This document shows, piece by piece, positions 1 to 10,117 of a stretch of DNA of 64,000 nucleotides; the first letter of the stretch is position 1, and each line of letters begins with the position of its first letter. The stretch comes from Deinococcus rubellus. Its GTDB lineage: Bacteria; Deinococcota; Deinococci; Deinococcales; Deinococcaceae. A program made the position numbers and the translations under genes. The notes under the pieces were generated by a model. That model had not been told where the DNA came from, searched no databases, and was given only the letters and a program-made list of their open reading frames with translations. Location of the stretch: the NCBI RefSeq assembly GCF_025244745.1, contig NZ_CP104213.1, positions 1,886,001 through 1,950,000 on the forward strand, given 5' to 3'.

Positions 1-757
1 TGCCGATGCCCGCCGCCTTGCCGTAGAGTGCCTCACCGTTGCGCTTGAAGTTCACGGTGGTGTCCTGCGGGCTACCGAAGACGAGCAGCGGCACCCGGAA
101 GCTGGCGGGCAGCGAGGCCAGCGGGTCTTCGTGGGCAGCGGGCGGGCGGCCTTTCAGGGCGTAGGCGGCGCTCAGCTCCGGCTGGCGCGACTGGCCGCTG
201 TTCCAGGCATCGGTGAGGTTGACCCGTCCGTCAATCAGAATCAGGCCGTGAACGTCGAACACGGCGTCCACCGCTGCCCGCAGCGCCGACATGCCGCCCA
301 TCGAGACGCCCAGCGCGTAGGTGCGACCCGAGAATTTGAACTTGCTCACTGACAGGGTGTAGTCGCGGGTGAGCTGCCACAATGCTTCCGGCCCACCCCA
401 GCCGTCGGGACCACCCTCGGCAGAGATCAGCAGCGGCAGGCCAGCAGCCAGCAACTGGCGCAAAAACGGCTGAAAGCTGGTGCTCTCGGTCAATTCCGTC
501 GGCGTGCGCCCGCGCGAGTGTGAGATGGTCAGCAGCGGGCAGCGCTCCAGACGGCATTCCGGCGGCACGATCAGCAGGCCGCCGCCCGGCAGGCGGTAAC
601 TGTGCTCCGAGGCGAAGGCCGCCAGCCGGGTCGCTGCGATGCGCTGCGGGGGGTCGGGGAGTTCCGAACTGGGCAAACTGGATGGGCTGGTCAGAGCCAG
701 AGCTGGGGCCGTGCCCAGCATCACCAGACCCAGGAGTGTGAAGAGAAAACGCCGCAT
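1..757 (-). CDS. Secreted alpha/beta hydrolase, 3' part outside the window
   Basis: The reading frame enters from the left edge and begins at ATG 757. The first 21 residues form a typical signal peptide (MRR, then a hydrophobic stretch ending in APALA), so the enzyme is probably exported. A nucleophile elbow GVSMGG lies near residue 152 and is followed by a strand reading GLILIDGR and later VPLLVFGSPQDTT, the usual position of the catalytic Asp loop. The catalytic His lies beyond the window. The start is supported by TAGACT seven bases upstream, so the mRNA is probably leaderless. The substrate cannot be inferred; esterase, lipase and dienelactone-hydrolase-like functions are all possible. 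Confidence 0.8.
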   Translation of the reverse strand, partial: MRRFLFTLLGLVMLGTAPALALTSPSSLPSSELPDPPQRIAATRLAAFASEHSYRLPGGGLLIVPPECRLERCPLLTISHSRGRTPTELTESTSFQPFLRQLLAAGLPLLISAEGGPDGWGGPEALWQLTRDYTLSVSKFKFSGRTYALGVSMGGMSALRAAVDAVFDVHGLILIDGRVNLTDAWNSGQSRQPELSAAYALKGRPPAAHEDPLASLPASFRVPLLVFGSPQDTTVNFKRNGEALYGKAAGIG

Positions 758-782
758 TCCCGTCAGTCTAGCGGCCCGGCGC

Positions 783-1907
783 TCAGCGGCCAAAGAACAC
801 CCCGCTCAGCCGCAACCAGGCGAGCAGGCGCGCGAGGCCCAGCGGCACGGTCAGCGAGAGCATCACCATCAGCAGGAGCATCGGCAGGGCAGGCACGGTG
901 TCCAGATTCTCCACGCTTTTGGAGGGCAAGAGGTGCTCCAGACCTTCCAGAATGGCCGGGTGAATCAGGTAAATCTGAAGTGACAGGCCGCCCAGAAGGC
1001 CCACCCAGCGTGCCAGACCGCGCCGCCACAAGCTGTAGCCTGCACCCAGCACCACCAAAGCCATCGGGGTGGTGTAGGCCCAGGTCGAGGCGCTGTAGAG
1101 CCAGGGACTCACCTGTAGCCCGTCCAGAAAGGCCAGCGCCATCGGCAGGTGCAGCACCAGCGCGGCGGCGGTGAGCAGCAGCACCCTGCCTCGCCGCCGC
1201 TTCCACCAGTCCTGAAACTCGCTCCAGCGCCCGCCCACCGCCGCGCCCAGCACCACCGGGGCCAGATACCACAGCACCGTGGACGCCGGATACAGCAGGT
1301 GCAGATAATATTTGTTGGCCCAGTAAATCCCGATCTGCACCGCCAGCCCCAGCGCCAGCGCCGCTGAGATGCGGATGCGGGCGCGGGCCAGCGGGAGCAG
1401 GAAGGGCAGCAGCAGATACGATTCCAGCGCCACCAGCAGAAAATACAGATGGTAGTTGCCCTTGCCGTAGCCCAGCCAGAGCTGCCACTTGTCGGGCTTC
1501 AGGAGGTCGTCCCAGGGCCGGTCGCCCAGCCAGGCGCTCCAGAGCAGGTACAGCACCGTCCACAGCAGATAGGGCCACGCCCCGCGCACCACCCGCCGCC
1601 AGAAGTAGCGCCCGTAGTCGGGTCTGGCCAGCAGGCTGCGGGTCAGCACCGCCGCCGACAGAAACAGAAAGCCGGGCACCGCGAAATGCAGCACCCGGTT
1701 GAGGATGTTAAGAAACAGGAGCACGGTGCTGCCGTCCTCGGCGTAGCGCCGCGCCGCGCCGGACGCGTGGTGCAGCACCACTTCCAGAATCGCCAGCCCC
1801 CGGAAGTAGTCCACCGGGGTCAGGGCGGCGGTGCGGCTGGCCTGACCCGCTGACTCGGCGGCCTGTTCGGACGGGTTCAGGGTCGGCGCGGACATATAAG
1901 GCAGCAT
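783..1907 (-). CDS. Acyltransferase 3 family integral membrane protein
   Basis: The 374-residue protein has the hallmarks of the Acyl_transf_3 family: an N-terminal segment YFRGLAILEVVLHHASG with the conserved R and HH around residues 35-48, then about ten hydrophobic helices. Such enzymes O-acylate cell-surface sugars or other extracytoplasmic acceptors; the acceptor here is unknown. ATG 1907 gives the longest frame, but ATG 1895 (MSAPTL) is a real alternative, since neither has a clear ribosome binding site. It lies 25 bases downstream of the hydrolase start and is transcribed in the same direction, so the two may be expressed together. Confidence 0.8.
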   Translation of the reverse strand: MLPYMSAPTLNPSEQAAESAGQASRTAALTPVDYFRGLAILEVVLHHASGAARRYAEDGSTVLLFLNILNRVLHFAVPGFLFLSAAVLTRSLLARPDYGRYFWRRVVRGAWPYLLWTVLYLLWSAWLGDRPWDDLLKPDKWQLWLGYGKGNYHLYFLLVALESYLLLPFLLPLARARIRISAALALGLAVQIGIYWANKYYLHLLYPASTVLWYLAPVVLGAAVGGRWSEFQDWWKRRRGRVLLLTAAALVLHLPMALAFLDGLQVSPWLYSASTWAYTTPMALVVLGAGYSLWRRGLARWVGLLGGLSLQIYLIHPAILEGLEHLLPSKSVENLDTVPALPMLLLMVMLSLTVPLGLARLLAWLRLSGVFFGR

Positions 1908-1980
1908 TGTGTCATGGATTGGTAAAGCCGCCCCTGACGATTGTCACCTTCTGGCATGGGGGCAGCCCTGCCAGACTGCC

Positions 1981-4900
1981 TCAGTGGACAGGCTCTCCAT
2001 CAGGTTCCAGCTTTTCCAGATACGCCGTGCCGCCTTCCACTTCCGCCGCAAAGCCCGAGGCTGCGCCGAACACCAGCGTCTCGGCCAGCGTTTCCGATAT
2101 CAGGTACTCCTGCCACGCCTCGGCGGCGTCTCTGGCGTCGCCCGACAACTCCAGATGCAGCGTGATACGGTCCTGCACCTCGAACCCTGCCTTCTTGCGC
2201 CCGTCCTGAATGCCGCGCACCAGGTCACGGGCCAGTCCCTCCAGCTCCAGCTCGCGGGTCAGCGAGGTGTCGAAGGCCACCAGATACCCGGCTTCTTCCA
2301 TCGCCGCGAACCCCTCCGGCGACTTGGCGTCCACCAGCACCTCGTCCGGCCCCAGCTCGAAGCGCTCTCCGGTGGGGGATACGATTTCGAACTGCTGCCC
2401 GTCCCGGACAAAGCGGGCGATCTCGGCGGCGTCGGCAGCCAGCAGCGCGGCCCGCACCTGCGGCACCGCCTTGCCGAACTTCTTGCCCAGCAGCGGCAAA
2501 TTGGGCCGCAATTGGTAGCTGACCAGCTCGGCGTACTGGTCGAGCAGTTCCACTTCCTTGACGTTGAGTTCCTCCTTGATCTGCTCGGCAAAGCGGCCCA
2601 AAGCCTGGGTCATCTCGCCGCTGCGGGCACGCAGCATCACGCGTGGCAACGGCTGGCGCTGGCGCAGTCCGGTCTGCCCGCGCACCGCCCGGCCCAGGCT
2701 GACCACCCGCAGCACCGCGTCCATCTCGCCCACCAGCGCCGGAGCCGCCAGACTTTCATCCACCACCGGCCAGCTGGCCAGGTGCACACTCTCCGGGGCG
2801 CTGGCGTCCACGCTCCGCACCAGATTCTGATACAGCTCCTCGGCCAGAAATGGGGTGAACGGGGCGGTCAGCAGTGTCACGGTCTTGAGCGCGGCGTGCA
2901 GGGTGGCGTAGGCGCTCAGATCGACCTGGCCGTCCTTGCTGTAAAAGCGGCGGCGGTTGCGTCTCACATACCAGTTGCTCAAATCCTCGGTCACAAAATC
3001 TTGCAGGGCGCGGCTTGATCCCGTCGGGTCGTAGTTCTCCAGTCGCTCGGTCACGGTAGCGATCAGCGTCTGCACTTTCGCCATCAGCCAGCGGTCCACT
3101 TCCGGGCGCTCAGAAACAGGTGGTGCGGCGATCAGGTCCGGCTGATCCAGATTGGCGTACAGCACGAAGAAGCTGTAAGTGTTCCACAGCGTCAGGAAGT
3201 AACTTCTGAACGCCTCGCCCACCAGGTTCATCCCGAAGCGGCGGCTGAGTTCCGGCGGTGCGGACACGTACATATACCAGCGGGCGGCGTCAGCCCCGTA
3301 CTGCTCGAACACGTCCCAGGGGTTGACGATGTTGCCCTTGCTCTTGGACATCTTCAGGCCCTTCTCGTCGAGAATGTGCCCGGAGCAGATCACCGATTTG
3401 TAGGCCACCGAGTCGAAGACCATCGTGGCGACCTGATGCAGCGAGTTGAACCAGCCGCGCGTCTGATCAATCGCCTCGGCGATGAAGTCGGCGGGAAAGC
3501 CGCCCTGCTCGAACTTCTCCTTGTTCTCGAACGGGTAGTGGTGCTGCGCGAATGGCATCGAGCCGGAGTCGTACCAGACGTCCATCACATACGGCACCCG
3601 GCGGTAGCTCTCGCCCTCGAACTCGAAGGTGATGTCGTCCACGTAGGGGCGGTGCGGATCGAAGTCGGGGCCGGTGAGTTCGGGCCGCCCGCTCAGCTCG
3701 GCCAATTCCTGGTAGCTGCCGATCACTTTGTACTTGCTGGCGTCTTCATTCTCCCAGATCGGCAGTGGCGTGCCCCAGTAGCGGCTGCGCGACAGATTCC
3801 AGTCGATCAGGTTTTCCAGCCAGCCGCCGTAGCGCCCGTTCTTGATGTGCGGCGGGTGCCAGTCTATGGTCTGGTTGAGTTCGATCAGGCGCGCTTTCAT
3901 GGACGTGTTGTTCAGGTACCAGCTCTCGGTGGCGTAGTACATCAGCGGCGTACCGCAGCGCCAGCAGTGCGGATACGAGTGGACGAAGTTCTTCTCCTTC
4001 CACATCACGCCCCGCGCCCTCAAATCACGGATGATGTCCTGGTTGGCGTCGCGGAAGAACACGCCCTTCCACGGGCCGAAACGGTGCTTGCCAGTCTCGT
4101 CCACGCCCACGATGACCGGGAAGCCGTAATTGCGGGCCAGCCGCATGTCGTCCTCACCGAAGGCGGGCGCGGTATGCACGATGCCGGTGCCGTCCGAGTC
4201 GGAGACATAGGTATCCAGGCCGCTCATCCAAACCGGCTTGCCCTCGCCCTCGGCGGCGTAGGCCTCGGTGAACGGGGGAGAGTACGGCACCCGCTCCAAC
4301 TCGCTGCCCTGAAACGACTTCAGCACCTCGGCGTCCTCGCCCAGCACCTCGGTCAGCAGGCTGCGGGCCAAGATGACCACCTTGCCGTCCTTGTCTGCGG
4401 CCGCCACGTACTCGAAATCTGGGTGAATCGCCACGCCCACGTTGTACGGCAGCGTCCAGGGTGTGGTTGTCCAGACCAGGAAGGCTGCGCCATTGTCCAG
4501 GCCGAGCTTCTGCGGCTCCGTCAAATCGAATGTCACGTAGATGCTGGGGTCCTGGATGTCCTTGTAGCCCTCGCTCACCTCGGCGTTGCTGAGCGTCGTA
4601 CCGTCCTTGGGGCAGTACGGCGCGACCCGGAAGCCCTTGTAGAGCAGGCCCTTGTCCTGAAGCTGCTTGACACTCCACCACACCGACTCGATGTAGTCCT
4701 TGTTGAGGGTCATGTAAGCGTCGTCCAGATCGACCCAGTACCCCATCCGCTCGGTAAATTTGCGCCACTCGCCCTCGTAGGCGAACACGCTTTGCCGGCA
4801 CTCGGCGTTGAATTTGTCGATGCCGTAGGCTTCCACCTCGCGCTTGGAATTCAGGCCCAGCTTCTTTTCCACGCCGATCTCAACGGGCAGCCCGTGGGTG

Positions 4901-5181
4901 TCCCAGCCCGCCTTGCGCGGCACGTGGTAGCCCTGCATGGTCTTGAAGCGCGGAAACAGGTCCTTGAAGCTGCGCGCCTGCACGTGGTGCACGCCCGGCT
5001 GCCCGTTGGCGGTGGGCGGCCCTTCATAAAAGGTGTAGCGTGGCCCGCCCTCGGTCTGCTTCAGCGAGCGCTCGAAGATGCCCCGCTCGGCCCACCACTG
5101 AAGGGTCTGCTCCTCAAGGGCCGGGAATTTCGGATTTTGTTGAACAGCTTGGAACAACGGCTTTCGGTTGGTGGTGGTCAT
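1981..5181 (-). CDS. ileS: Isoleucine-tRNA ligase
   Basis: IleRS charges tRNA-Ile in the cytoplasm. The 1066-residue protein carries the class I signature region GPPTANGQPGVHHVQAR near residue 55, an editing (CP1) domain with WTTTPWTLPYNVGVA, a CWRCG metal-binding-type segment, and the KMSKS loop LKMSKSKGNIVNP near residue 610. The GPPTANG form and the length suggest the eukaryote-like IleS2 type also found in Thermus; that is inference from motifs. I chose ATG 5181 over an in-frame TTG at 5187 because AAGGA sits six bases before the ATG. The cupin gene ends 47 bases upstream, and both lie behind an isoleucine T-box, so charging of tRNA-Ile should control expression. Confidence 0.97.
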   Translation of the reverse strand: MTTTNRKPLFQAVQQNPKFPALEEQTLQWWAERGIFERSLKQTEGGPRYTFYEGPPTANGQPGVHHVQARSFKDLFPRFKTMQGYHVPRKAGWDTHGLPVEIGVEKKLGLNSKREVEAYGIDKFNAECRQSVFAYEGEWRKFTERMGYWVDLDDAYMTLNKDYIESVWWSVKQLQDKGLLYKGFRVAPYCPKDGTTLSNAEVSEGYKDIQDPSIYVTFDLTEPQKLGLDNGAAFLVWTTTPWTLPYNVGVAIHPDFEYVAAADKDGKVVILARSLLTEVLGEDAEVLKSFQGSELERVPYSPPFTEAYAAEGEGKPVWMSGLDTYVSDSDGTGIVHTAPAFGEDDMRLARNYGFPVIVGVDETGKHRFGPWKGVFFRDANQDIIRDLRARGVMWKEKNFVHSYPHCWRCGTPLMYYATESWYLNNTSMKARLIELNQTIDWHPPHIKNGRYGGWLENLIDWNLSRSRYWGTPLPIWENEDASKYKVIGSYQELAELSGRPELTGPDFDPHRPYVDDITFEFEGESYRRVPYVMDVWYDSGSMPFAQHHYPFENKEKFEQGGFPADFIAEAIDQTRGWFNSLHQVATMVFDSVAYKSVICSGHILDEKGLKMSKSKGNIVNPWDVFEQYGADAARWYMYVSAPPELSRRFGMNLVGEAFRSYFLTLWNTYSFFVLYANLDQPDLIAAPPVSERPEVDRWLMAKVQTLIATVTERLENYDPTGSSRALQDFVTEDLSNWYVRRNRRRFYSKDGQVDLSAYATLHAALKTVTLLTAPFTPFLAEELYQNLVRSVDASAPESVHLASWPVVDESLAAPALVGEMDAVLRVVSLGRAVRGQTGLRQRQPLPRVMLRARSGEMTQALGRFAEQIKEELNVKEVELLDQYAELVSYQLRPNLPLLGKKFGKAVPQVRAALLAADAAEIARFVRDGQQFEIVSPTGERFELGPDEVLVDAKSPEGFAAMEEAGYLVAFDTSLTRELELEGLARDLVRGIQDGRKKAGFEVQDRITLHLELSGDARDAAEAWQEYLISETLAETLVFGAASGFAAEVEGGTAYLEKLEPDGEPVH

Positions 5182-5228
5182 GGGCAATCCTTTTTGAGCA
5201 GTTTAGAATATATATGAAACAGGTTTGT

Positions 5229-5558
5229 TCAGTCCACAATAAACAATTTTGCGCCCCTCGCCGTCCGCGAGCGATGCGCCTCGGCTTCGTCGGCCACCTG
5301 ATAGCTCATGCCCGGCGTCATGGTAAAGCTGCGCCCATCGGCCAGTTCAGTGACGAGTTCGCCCTCCAGCACCAGCAGAATGTGGCCCTTGCGGCACCAG
5401 TGATCGGCCAGATAGCCCGGCGTGTACTCGACCTGCCGCACCCGCACGCTCCCGAACTGCCGGGTGCGCCACAGTGCTTCCCCGGTCTCGCCCGGATGCT
5501 GCGTCACCGGCACATCTGGCCAGTCGGTCACGCCGAACGGAATATCAGTCATCTGCAT
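5229..5558 (-). CDS. Small DHCW-motif cupin protein
   Basis: The 109-residue single-domain protein begins MQMTDIPFGV and contains ADHWCRKGHILLVLEGEL, the signature that names the DHCW-motif cupin-fold group, followed by PGMSYQVADEAEAHRS. The His, Asp and Cys residues could bind a metal, but the family has no known reaction. The start at ATG 5558 follows a GAGAGG ribosome binding site; ATG 5552 is an alternative. It is the first gene after the T-box terminator and lies 47 bases before ileS, so it is expressed together with the synthetase. Why isoleucyl-tRNA supply should control a cupin is not known. Confidence 0.88.
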   Translation of the reverse strand: MQMTDIPFGVTDWPDVPVTQHPGETGEALWRTRQFGSVRVRQVEYTPGYLADHWCRKGHILLVLEGELVTELADGRSFTMTPGMSYQVADEAEAHRSRTARGAKLFIVD

Positions 5559-5582
5559 TCTGACCCTCTCCCCGGAGCGCCA

Positions 5583-5616
5583 AAAACAGCGCGTCCCAAA
5601 CACTGCTGGGACGCGC
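5583..5616 (-). terminator. T-box regulatory terminator
   Basis: On the minus strand a 10-bp stem (GCGCGTCCCA with TGGGACGCGC, positions 5616-5607 and 5598-5589) is followed by TGTTTTTG. It stands directly after the T-box sequence and 25 bases before the cupin start, the place of the attenuator in T-box leaders. Confidence 0.9.
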
Positions 5617-5873
5617 CGTGATGAACGGTCTGCGTGGTACCACCCAACTTCGTCAGCTCTCGCCAACCTCGTTGAAGCCCTCTGCCGGGGGGTATCCGGG
5701 GCGGTCTAATCGGCCACGTGGCGTCGGCCTTTCTTCGCCCAGCGCGGGAGGTGATGTTCGGCGGGGCGCGGACCGTCAGGCTTTCACCGTTCCTGACTCG
5801 CTCGTGATCGCGTGTGCTCTGCCTACTGTCCTCGCGTTCGCTTTAAGGGTTGTTTGACCCCGCTGGAGGGCCG
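5583..5873 (-). promoter_or_regulatory. T-box leader, isoleucine specifier ATC
   Basis: The minus-strand leader contains the conserved T-box segment TTGGGTGGTACCACGC (5647-5632), whose TGGT would pair with the acceptor end of uncharged tRNA. The terminator follows it directly. Upstream, the specifier-loop-like sequence GAACATCACC places an ATC codon at 5755-5753, flanked by GAAC and a purine as in known specifier loops. ATC is an isoleucine codon, which agrees with ileS in the operon. Uncharged tRNA-Ile should stabilise the antiterminator and allow transcription of the cupin gene and ileS. I did not fold the leader. The assignment rests on the T-box sequence, the terminator, the codon and the gene context. 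Confidence 0.92.
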
Positions 5874-5879
5874 ACCTGC

Positions 5880-5908
5880 ATGCTAAACTCGGCGGCTCGC
5901 CGGGTCAA
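5880..5908 (-). promoter_or_regulatory. Promoter of the T-box leader
   Basis: On the minus strand TTGACC (5908-5903) and TAGCAT (5885-5880) are separated by 17 bases, which would start the transcript near 5873, just before the T-box leader. On the plus strand TAAACT (5884-5889) overlaps it and may serve the divergent rho gene. Confidence 0.65.
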
Positions 5909-6023
5909 CCGTCCGGTGTACTTTTGCCTGCCCGCGCTTCAGACCGCTAGACTGCGAACCAAGCCCGCCTGTCATCTTGCTCACTTCCCGCCCCGCGAGG
6001 GCGGCCCCAACCGAGGCATCACT

Positions 6024-7304
6024 GTGAACGACCATCTGGGCACCGACACCCTGCCCTTTTACGAACTCCAACAAAAAATCCTGCCGGAACTGCACTTGAT
6101 CGCGGCGCAGGCGGGCATCGAGAATTACCGCAAGCTCAAGAAAGACGCCCTGGCCCTGGCCATCATGGAGCGCCAGGCCGAGCGCGAGGGGCAGACCCTG
6201 GCGCGCGGCTTCCTGGAAATCAGTCCTGACGGCTACGGCTTCTTGCAGGGAGATCTGCTCGACCCGTCGTCCCGCACGGTGCTGATCACAGCGGGCATCA
6301 TCAAGCAGTTTTTTCTGCGCAGCGGTGACGAGGTCATCGGCCGCGCCCGCCGCCCCCGCGAGAACGAGCGTTACGGCTCGCTCATTCAGGTGGAGGCGGT
6401 CAACGGTCTCTCGCCCGAGGCAGCCCGGCTTCGTCCTCGCTTCGACGACCTGACCCCGACCTTCCCCAATCAGCAACTGGTGCTTGAAGAACCCGGCGTC
6501 ACGGACGGCATCAGCCTGCGGGTCGTCGACTTGCTGGTACCGATTGGCCGGGGCCAGCGCGCCCTCATCGTCGCGCCGCCCAAAGCCGGCAAGACGACGC
6601 TGCTGAAAAAGATCGCCAACTCGATTACCCGTAACTACCCCGACGTGACCGTGATCGTGCTGCTGGTCGATGAGCGCCCCGAGGAAGTCACCGATTTCCG
6701 CGAGAGCGTGCAGGGCGCGCAGGTCATCGCCTCCACCTTCGACGAGCCACCGCAGCACCACGTCCGGGTGGCCGAGTTCGTGCATGAGCGTGCCCGCCGC
6801 CTGGTGGAAGACGGCGGCCACGTGGTCATCCTGCTCGACAGCATCACCCGGTTGGCCCGTGCCAACAACCTGGTCACGCCGCCCACCGGGCGCACCCTCT
6901 CGGGTGGTCTGGACTCCAACGCCCTGCACTGGCCCAAGCGGTTTCTCGGCGCGGCCCGCAACATCCGTGAGGGCGGCAGCCTCACCATTCTCGCCACTGC
7001 ACTGGTCGAGACCGGTTCGCGCATGGACGATGTGATCTTCGAGGAGTTCAAGGGCACCGGCAATGCCGAACTCGTCTTGTCGCGCCGTCTGGAGGAGCGG
7101 CGCATCTTCCCGGCGATGGACATCACCAAGTCCAGCACCCGCCGCGACGAACTGCTGCTCGATCCGGCGGTGCTCAACAAGATGTGGCTGCTGCGTAAGG
7201 TCATCTCCGACATGGACCCGGCGGACGCCATGGAAATGCTGCTGGGCCGCATGGGCAAGACCCGCAACAACCAGGAATTCCTGGCGGCCCTGGGCGGCGG
7301 CTGA
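6024..7304 (+). CDS. rho: Transcription termination factor Rho
   Basis: Rho is the hexameric RNA-dependent ATPase that ends transcription at C-rich unstructured RNA. The 426-residue protein has the N-terminal Rho helix region, the cold-shock-like RNA-binding segment [16 protein letters not shown] (about residues 55-75), Walker [12 protein letters not shown], Walker [14 protein letters not shown], and the Q-loop/R-loop block that includes FKGTGN and [13 protein letters not shown] chose GTG 6024 because GAGG lies seven bases upstream and the protein then starts as usual ([19 protein letters not shown]). The frame stays open further upstream to about 5850, but that part overlaps the T-box region and looks non-coding. 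The leader of about 130 bases may allow autoregulation. Confidence 0.97.
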   Translation: MNDHLGTDTLPFYELQQKILPELHLIAAQAGIENYRKLKKDALALAIMERQAEREGQTLARGFLEISPDGYGFLQGDLLDPSSRTVLITAGIIKQFFLRSGDEVIGRARRPRENERYGSLIQVEAVNGLSPEAARLRPRFDDLTPTFPNQQLVLEEPGVTDGISLRVVDLLVPIGRGQRALIVAPPKAGKTTLLKKIANSITRNYPDVTVIVLLVDERPEEVTDFRESVQGAQVIASTFDEPPQHHVRVAEFVHERARRLVEDGGHVVILLDSITRLARANNLVTPPTGRTLSGGLDSNALHWPKRFLGAARNIREGGSLTILATALVETGSRMDDVIFEEFKGTGNAELVLSRRLEERRIFPAMDITKSSTRRDELLLDPAVLNKMWLLRKVISDMDPADAMEMLLGRMGKTRNNQEFLAALGGG

Positions 7305-7403
7305 AGTCGGCCGGGAGAGGGGAGCCGAATTTCTCACATCTGAAGGCAGGTTCCTGCGCTTGAATGCTGACAGATCACTCATATTTCGCCCCGGAGACCT
7401 GCC

Positions 7404-8917
7404 TTGGCCCCTAATGCTTTGCCCCAGTCATTTCTGCATTCTGCCCGCCGCCTGGCCGCCTGCCTGAGTCTGTCACTGCTGGGCCTCACCTGGGCTGCAC
7501 CCACCCCGCTGCCTGTGCTGGCCTGGCCCGCGCCGGATTCGCTGCCGATCAGTGCGCTGCTGCGCCCGGCTCCCGTACCGCTTCAGCGTCCCCCGTTCCG
7601 ACTCAAGACCCCAGCCCAGCCCGGCAACTGGACCGCCTGGGTCATCGCCGCACCGCGCGAGCGCCCCGCGCAGATCGCCGAGCGCTACGGCGTGACGCTC
7701 TCGGCCCTGCGGGTGGTGCAGTCTGGCGGCGAGCGAGCGCCCTCGGGTCTGCCGCTGCCGGGGGGCAGGTGGTGCGGGTGCCGTTGCCACCGCCGATAGT
7801 CGTTGTCCGCCGCCCGGCCAGCATCAAGACCGTGACGCTGCGCTACGGCGACACGCTCAGCGCTCTGATGCTGCGCTCCAACCTCTCGGAGCGCGAGCTG
7901 ATCAGTGCCAATCTCGATCTCGGCAGCCTCGACAAGCTCTCGGTGGGCACCCGGCTCAACATTCCTACCCGCGAGACCGGCCTGCTGCTGCGAATCAAGC
8001 CCGGCCAGAGCGCTGCCGAGCTGATTCACCTCTACCGTGCTTCGCCGCTCTCGGTGGCCCGCGCCAACGCCATCACGCTGCCCACCGAACTCAGGGTCGG
8101 TGACGAGCTGCTGCTGCCGGGCATCTACGCCGACTCGCGCCGCGACGAACTGCTGGCCCGCCGTGAACGCGCCGCCCAGCAGGCCAGGGAAGCCGTGGTG
8201 CTGGCCCAGTACCAGGCCTTTGAAGCCTGGAAGACTGCCCGCCTCATGGAGCGCCAGCGCCGCTACGAGGCTTATCAGGCCTGGCTCAACAGTCCCGAAC
8301 GGCTGGCCCTGGTCGCCAAGTACCAGCGTCAGGCCCAGTACGACACCTGGCTGGCCCAGCAGGCTGCTGAGGCCAGCGCCCGGCAGGCCGAGTACCAGAG
8401 CTTCGTGGCCCAGCAGAACGTTGAGGACGCGGCCCGCACCCAGACGATCAAGGGCCAGATGCTCGATCTGGCCGCCAACGATCCGCGCCCGCAGATGCAG
8501 GCGGCGGTGCTGGCCGAACAGAGCGCGCCGGACCTGCGGCTGGTCTGGCCGCTCGACCACCCGCGCCTGACCAGCCGCTTCGGAGAGGAGGACATCGAGT
8601 TTCATGTCGAGCAGTTTCACGGCGGCCTCGACATGGTGGAGCCGATGGGCACCCCAATTCACGCGGCCCAGGACGGCGAGGTCACCAAGAGTGGTGACGG
8701 CGCATACGGCACCAACGTCTACACCGTGGACGCTGCCCTGGGCCTGACTATCATCTACGGCCACCTCAGCGCCACCGCCGTGGAAGTGGGCCAGCAGGTC
8801 AAACAGGGCGATCTGATCGGCTACGTCGGCTGCACTGGCGAATGCACTGGGCCGCACCTGCATTTCGAGCTGCGGCTGGGCGGCACTCCAGTTGATCCGC
8901 TGGCGTTTTTGCCTTGA
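7404..8917 (+). pseudogene. LysM / M23 peptidoglycan hydrolase, frameshifted
   Basis: Two frames together form one recognisable protein of about 500 residues. Frame one (from TTG 7404, with GGAG upstream) encodes a signal peptide ending TWAAP and a first LysM-like repeat (AQIAERYGVTLSALRV). Frame two continues with GQVVRVPLP, two further LysM-like repeats (YGDTLSALMLRSNL; PGQSAAELIHLYRAS), a charged Tyr/Trp/Gln-rich linker, and an M23 metallopeptidase domain with HGGLDM and HLHFELR zinc/catalytic motifs. The shift lies in six consecutive G at 7760-7765. Reading seven G there, or a -1 slip on G GGG GGC, restores a single frame. The product would bind and cut murein outside the membrane. It may be a real mutation, a sequencing error or recoding. 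Confidence 0.8.
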
Positions 8918-8924
8918 GTAACTG

Positions 8925-8975
8925 AAACTGGCTCCCCTGGCTTGCCCATTCTGGCCCTGGCGGGGGAGCCAGTTT
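8925..8975 (+). terminator. 13-bp inverted repeat between the M23 gene and pdxS
   Basis: AAACTGGCTCCCC (8925-8937) and GGGGAGCCAGTTT (8963-8975) are perfectly complementary across a 25-base loop. It may end transcription of the peptidase gene, although no T-run follows. It also covers the -35 zone of the pdxS promoter, so it could equally be an operator. Confidence 0.5.
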
Positions 8976-8993
8976 GAGACTATGCTGCGTGGC

Positions 8994-9905
<912 letters not shown>

Positions 9906-10117
9906 GTGGGGAGGGCGAGTGCCCAGTCGAAAATGCCCGGTCAGACCGGAGGCGTCCGGTTTCTGGACCCCCGGTCTGGCTGGGTTCTTCTGCGCACGAC
10001 GCTGAAAAAAGCTGACCCACCGCTGCTGTTCCACCGCTTCAGGGGCAGGACGCCGCGCTCATGGCCCCGTCCCCTCTAATTTCACCCACCCATTCAGCAT
10101 CCAATCCTGGAGTCTCC

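Noticed and set aside
3376..5217. Open frame of 613 codons on the plus strand across ileS
   Set aside because: It is exactly antisense to the well supported ileS gene, its product is rich in His/Arg/Val/Gln as expected of a shadow frame in G+C-rich DNA, and it has no domain.
5848..6023. N-terminal extension of Rho
   Set aside because: The extra 58 residues overlap the T-box promoter region, have no Rho similarity, and GTG 6024 has its own ribosome binding site.
7755..7790. Programmed -1 frameshifting as the default reading of the M23 gene
   Set aside because: The heptamer fits, but only a weak GGTGG/CCACC hairpin follows and it is too close. A read error or mutation in the G run is simpler until reads are checked.
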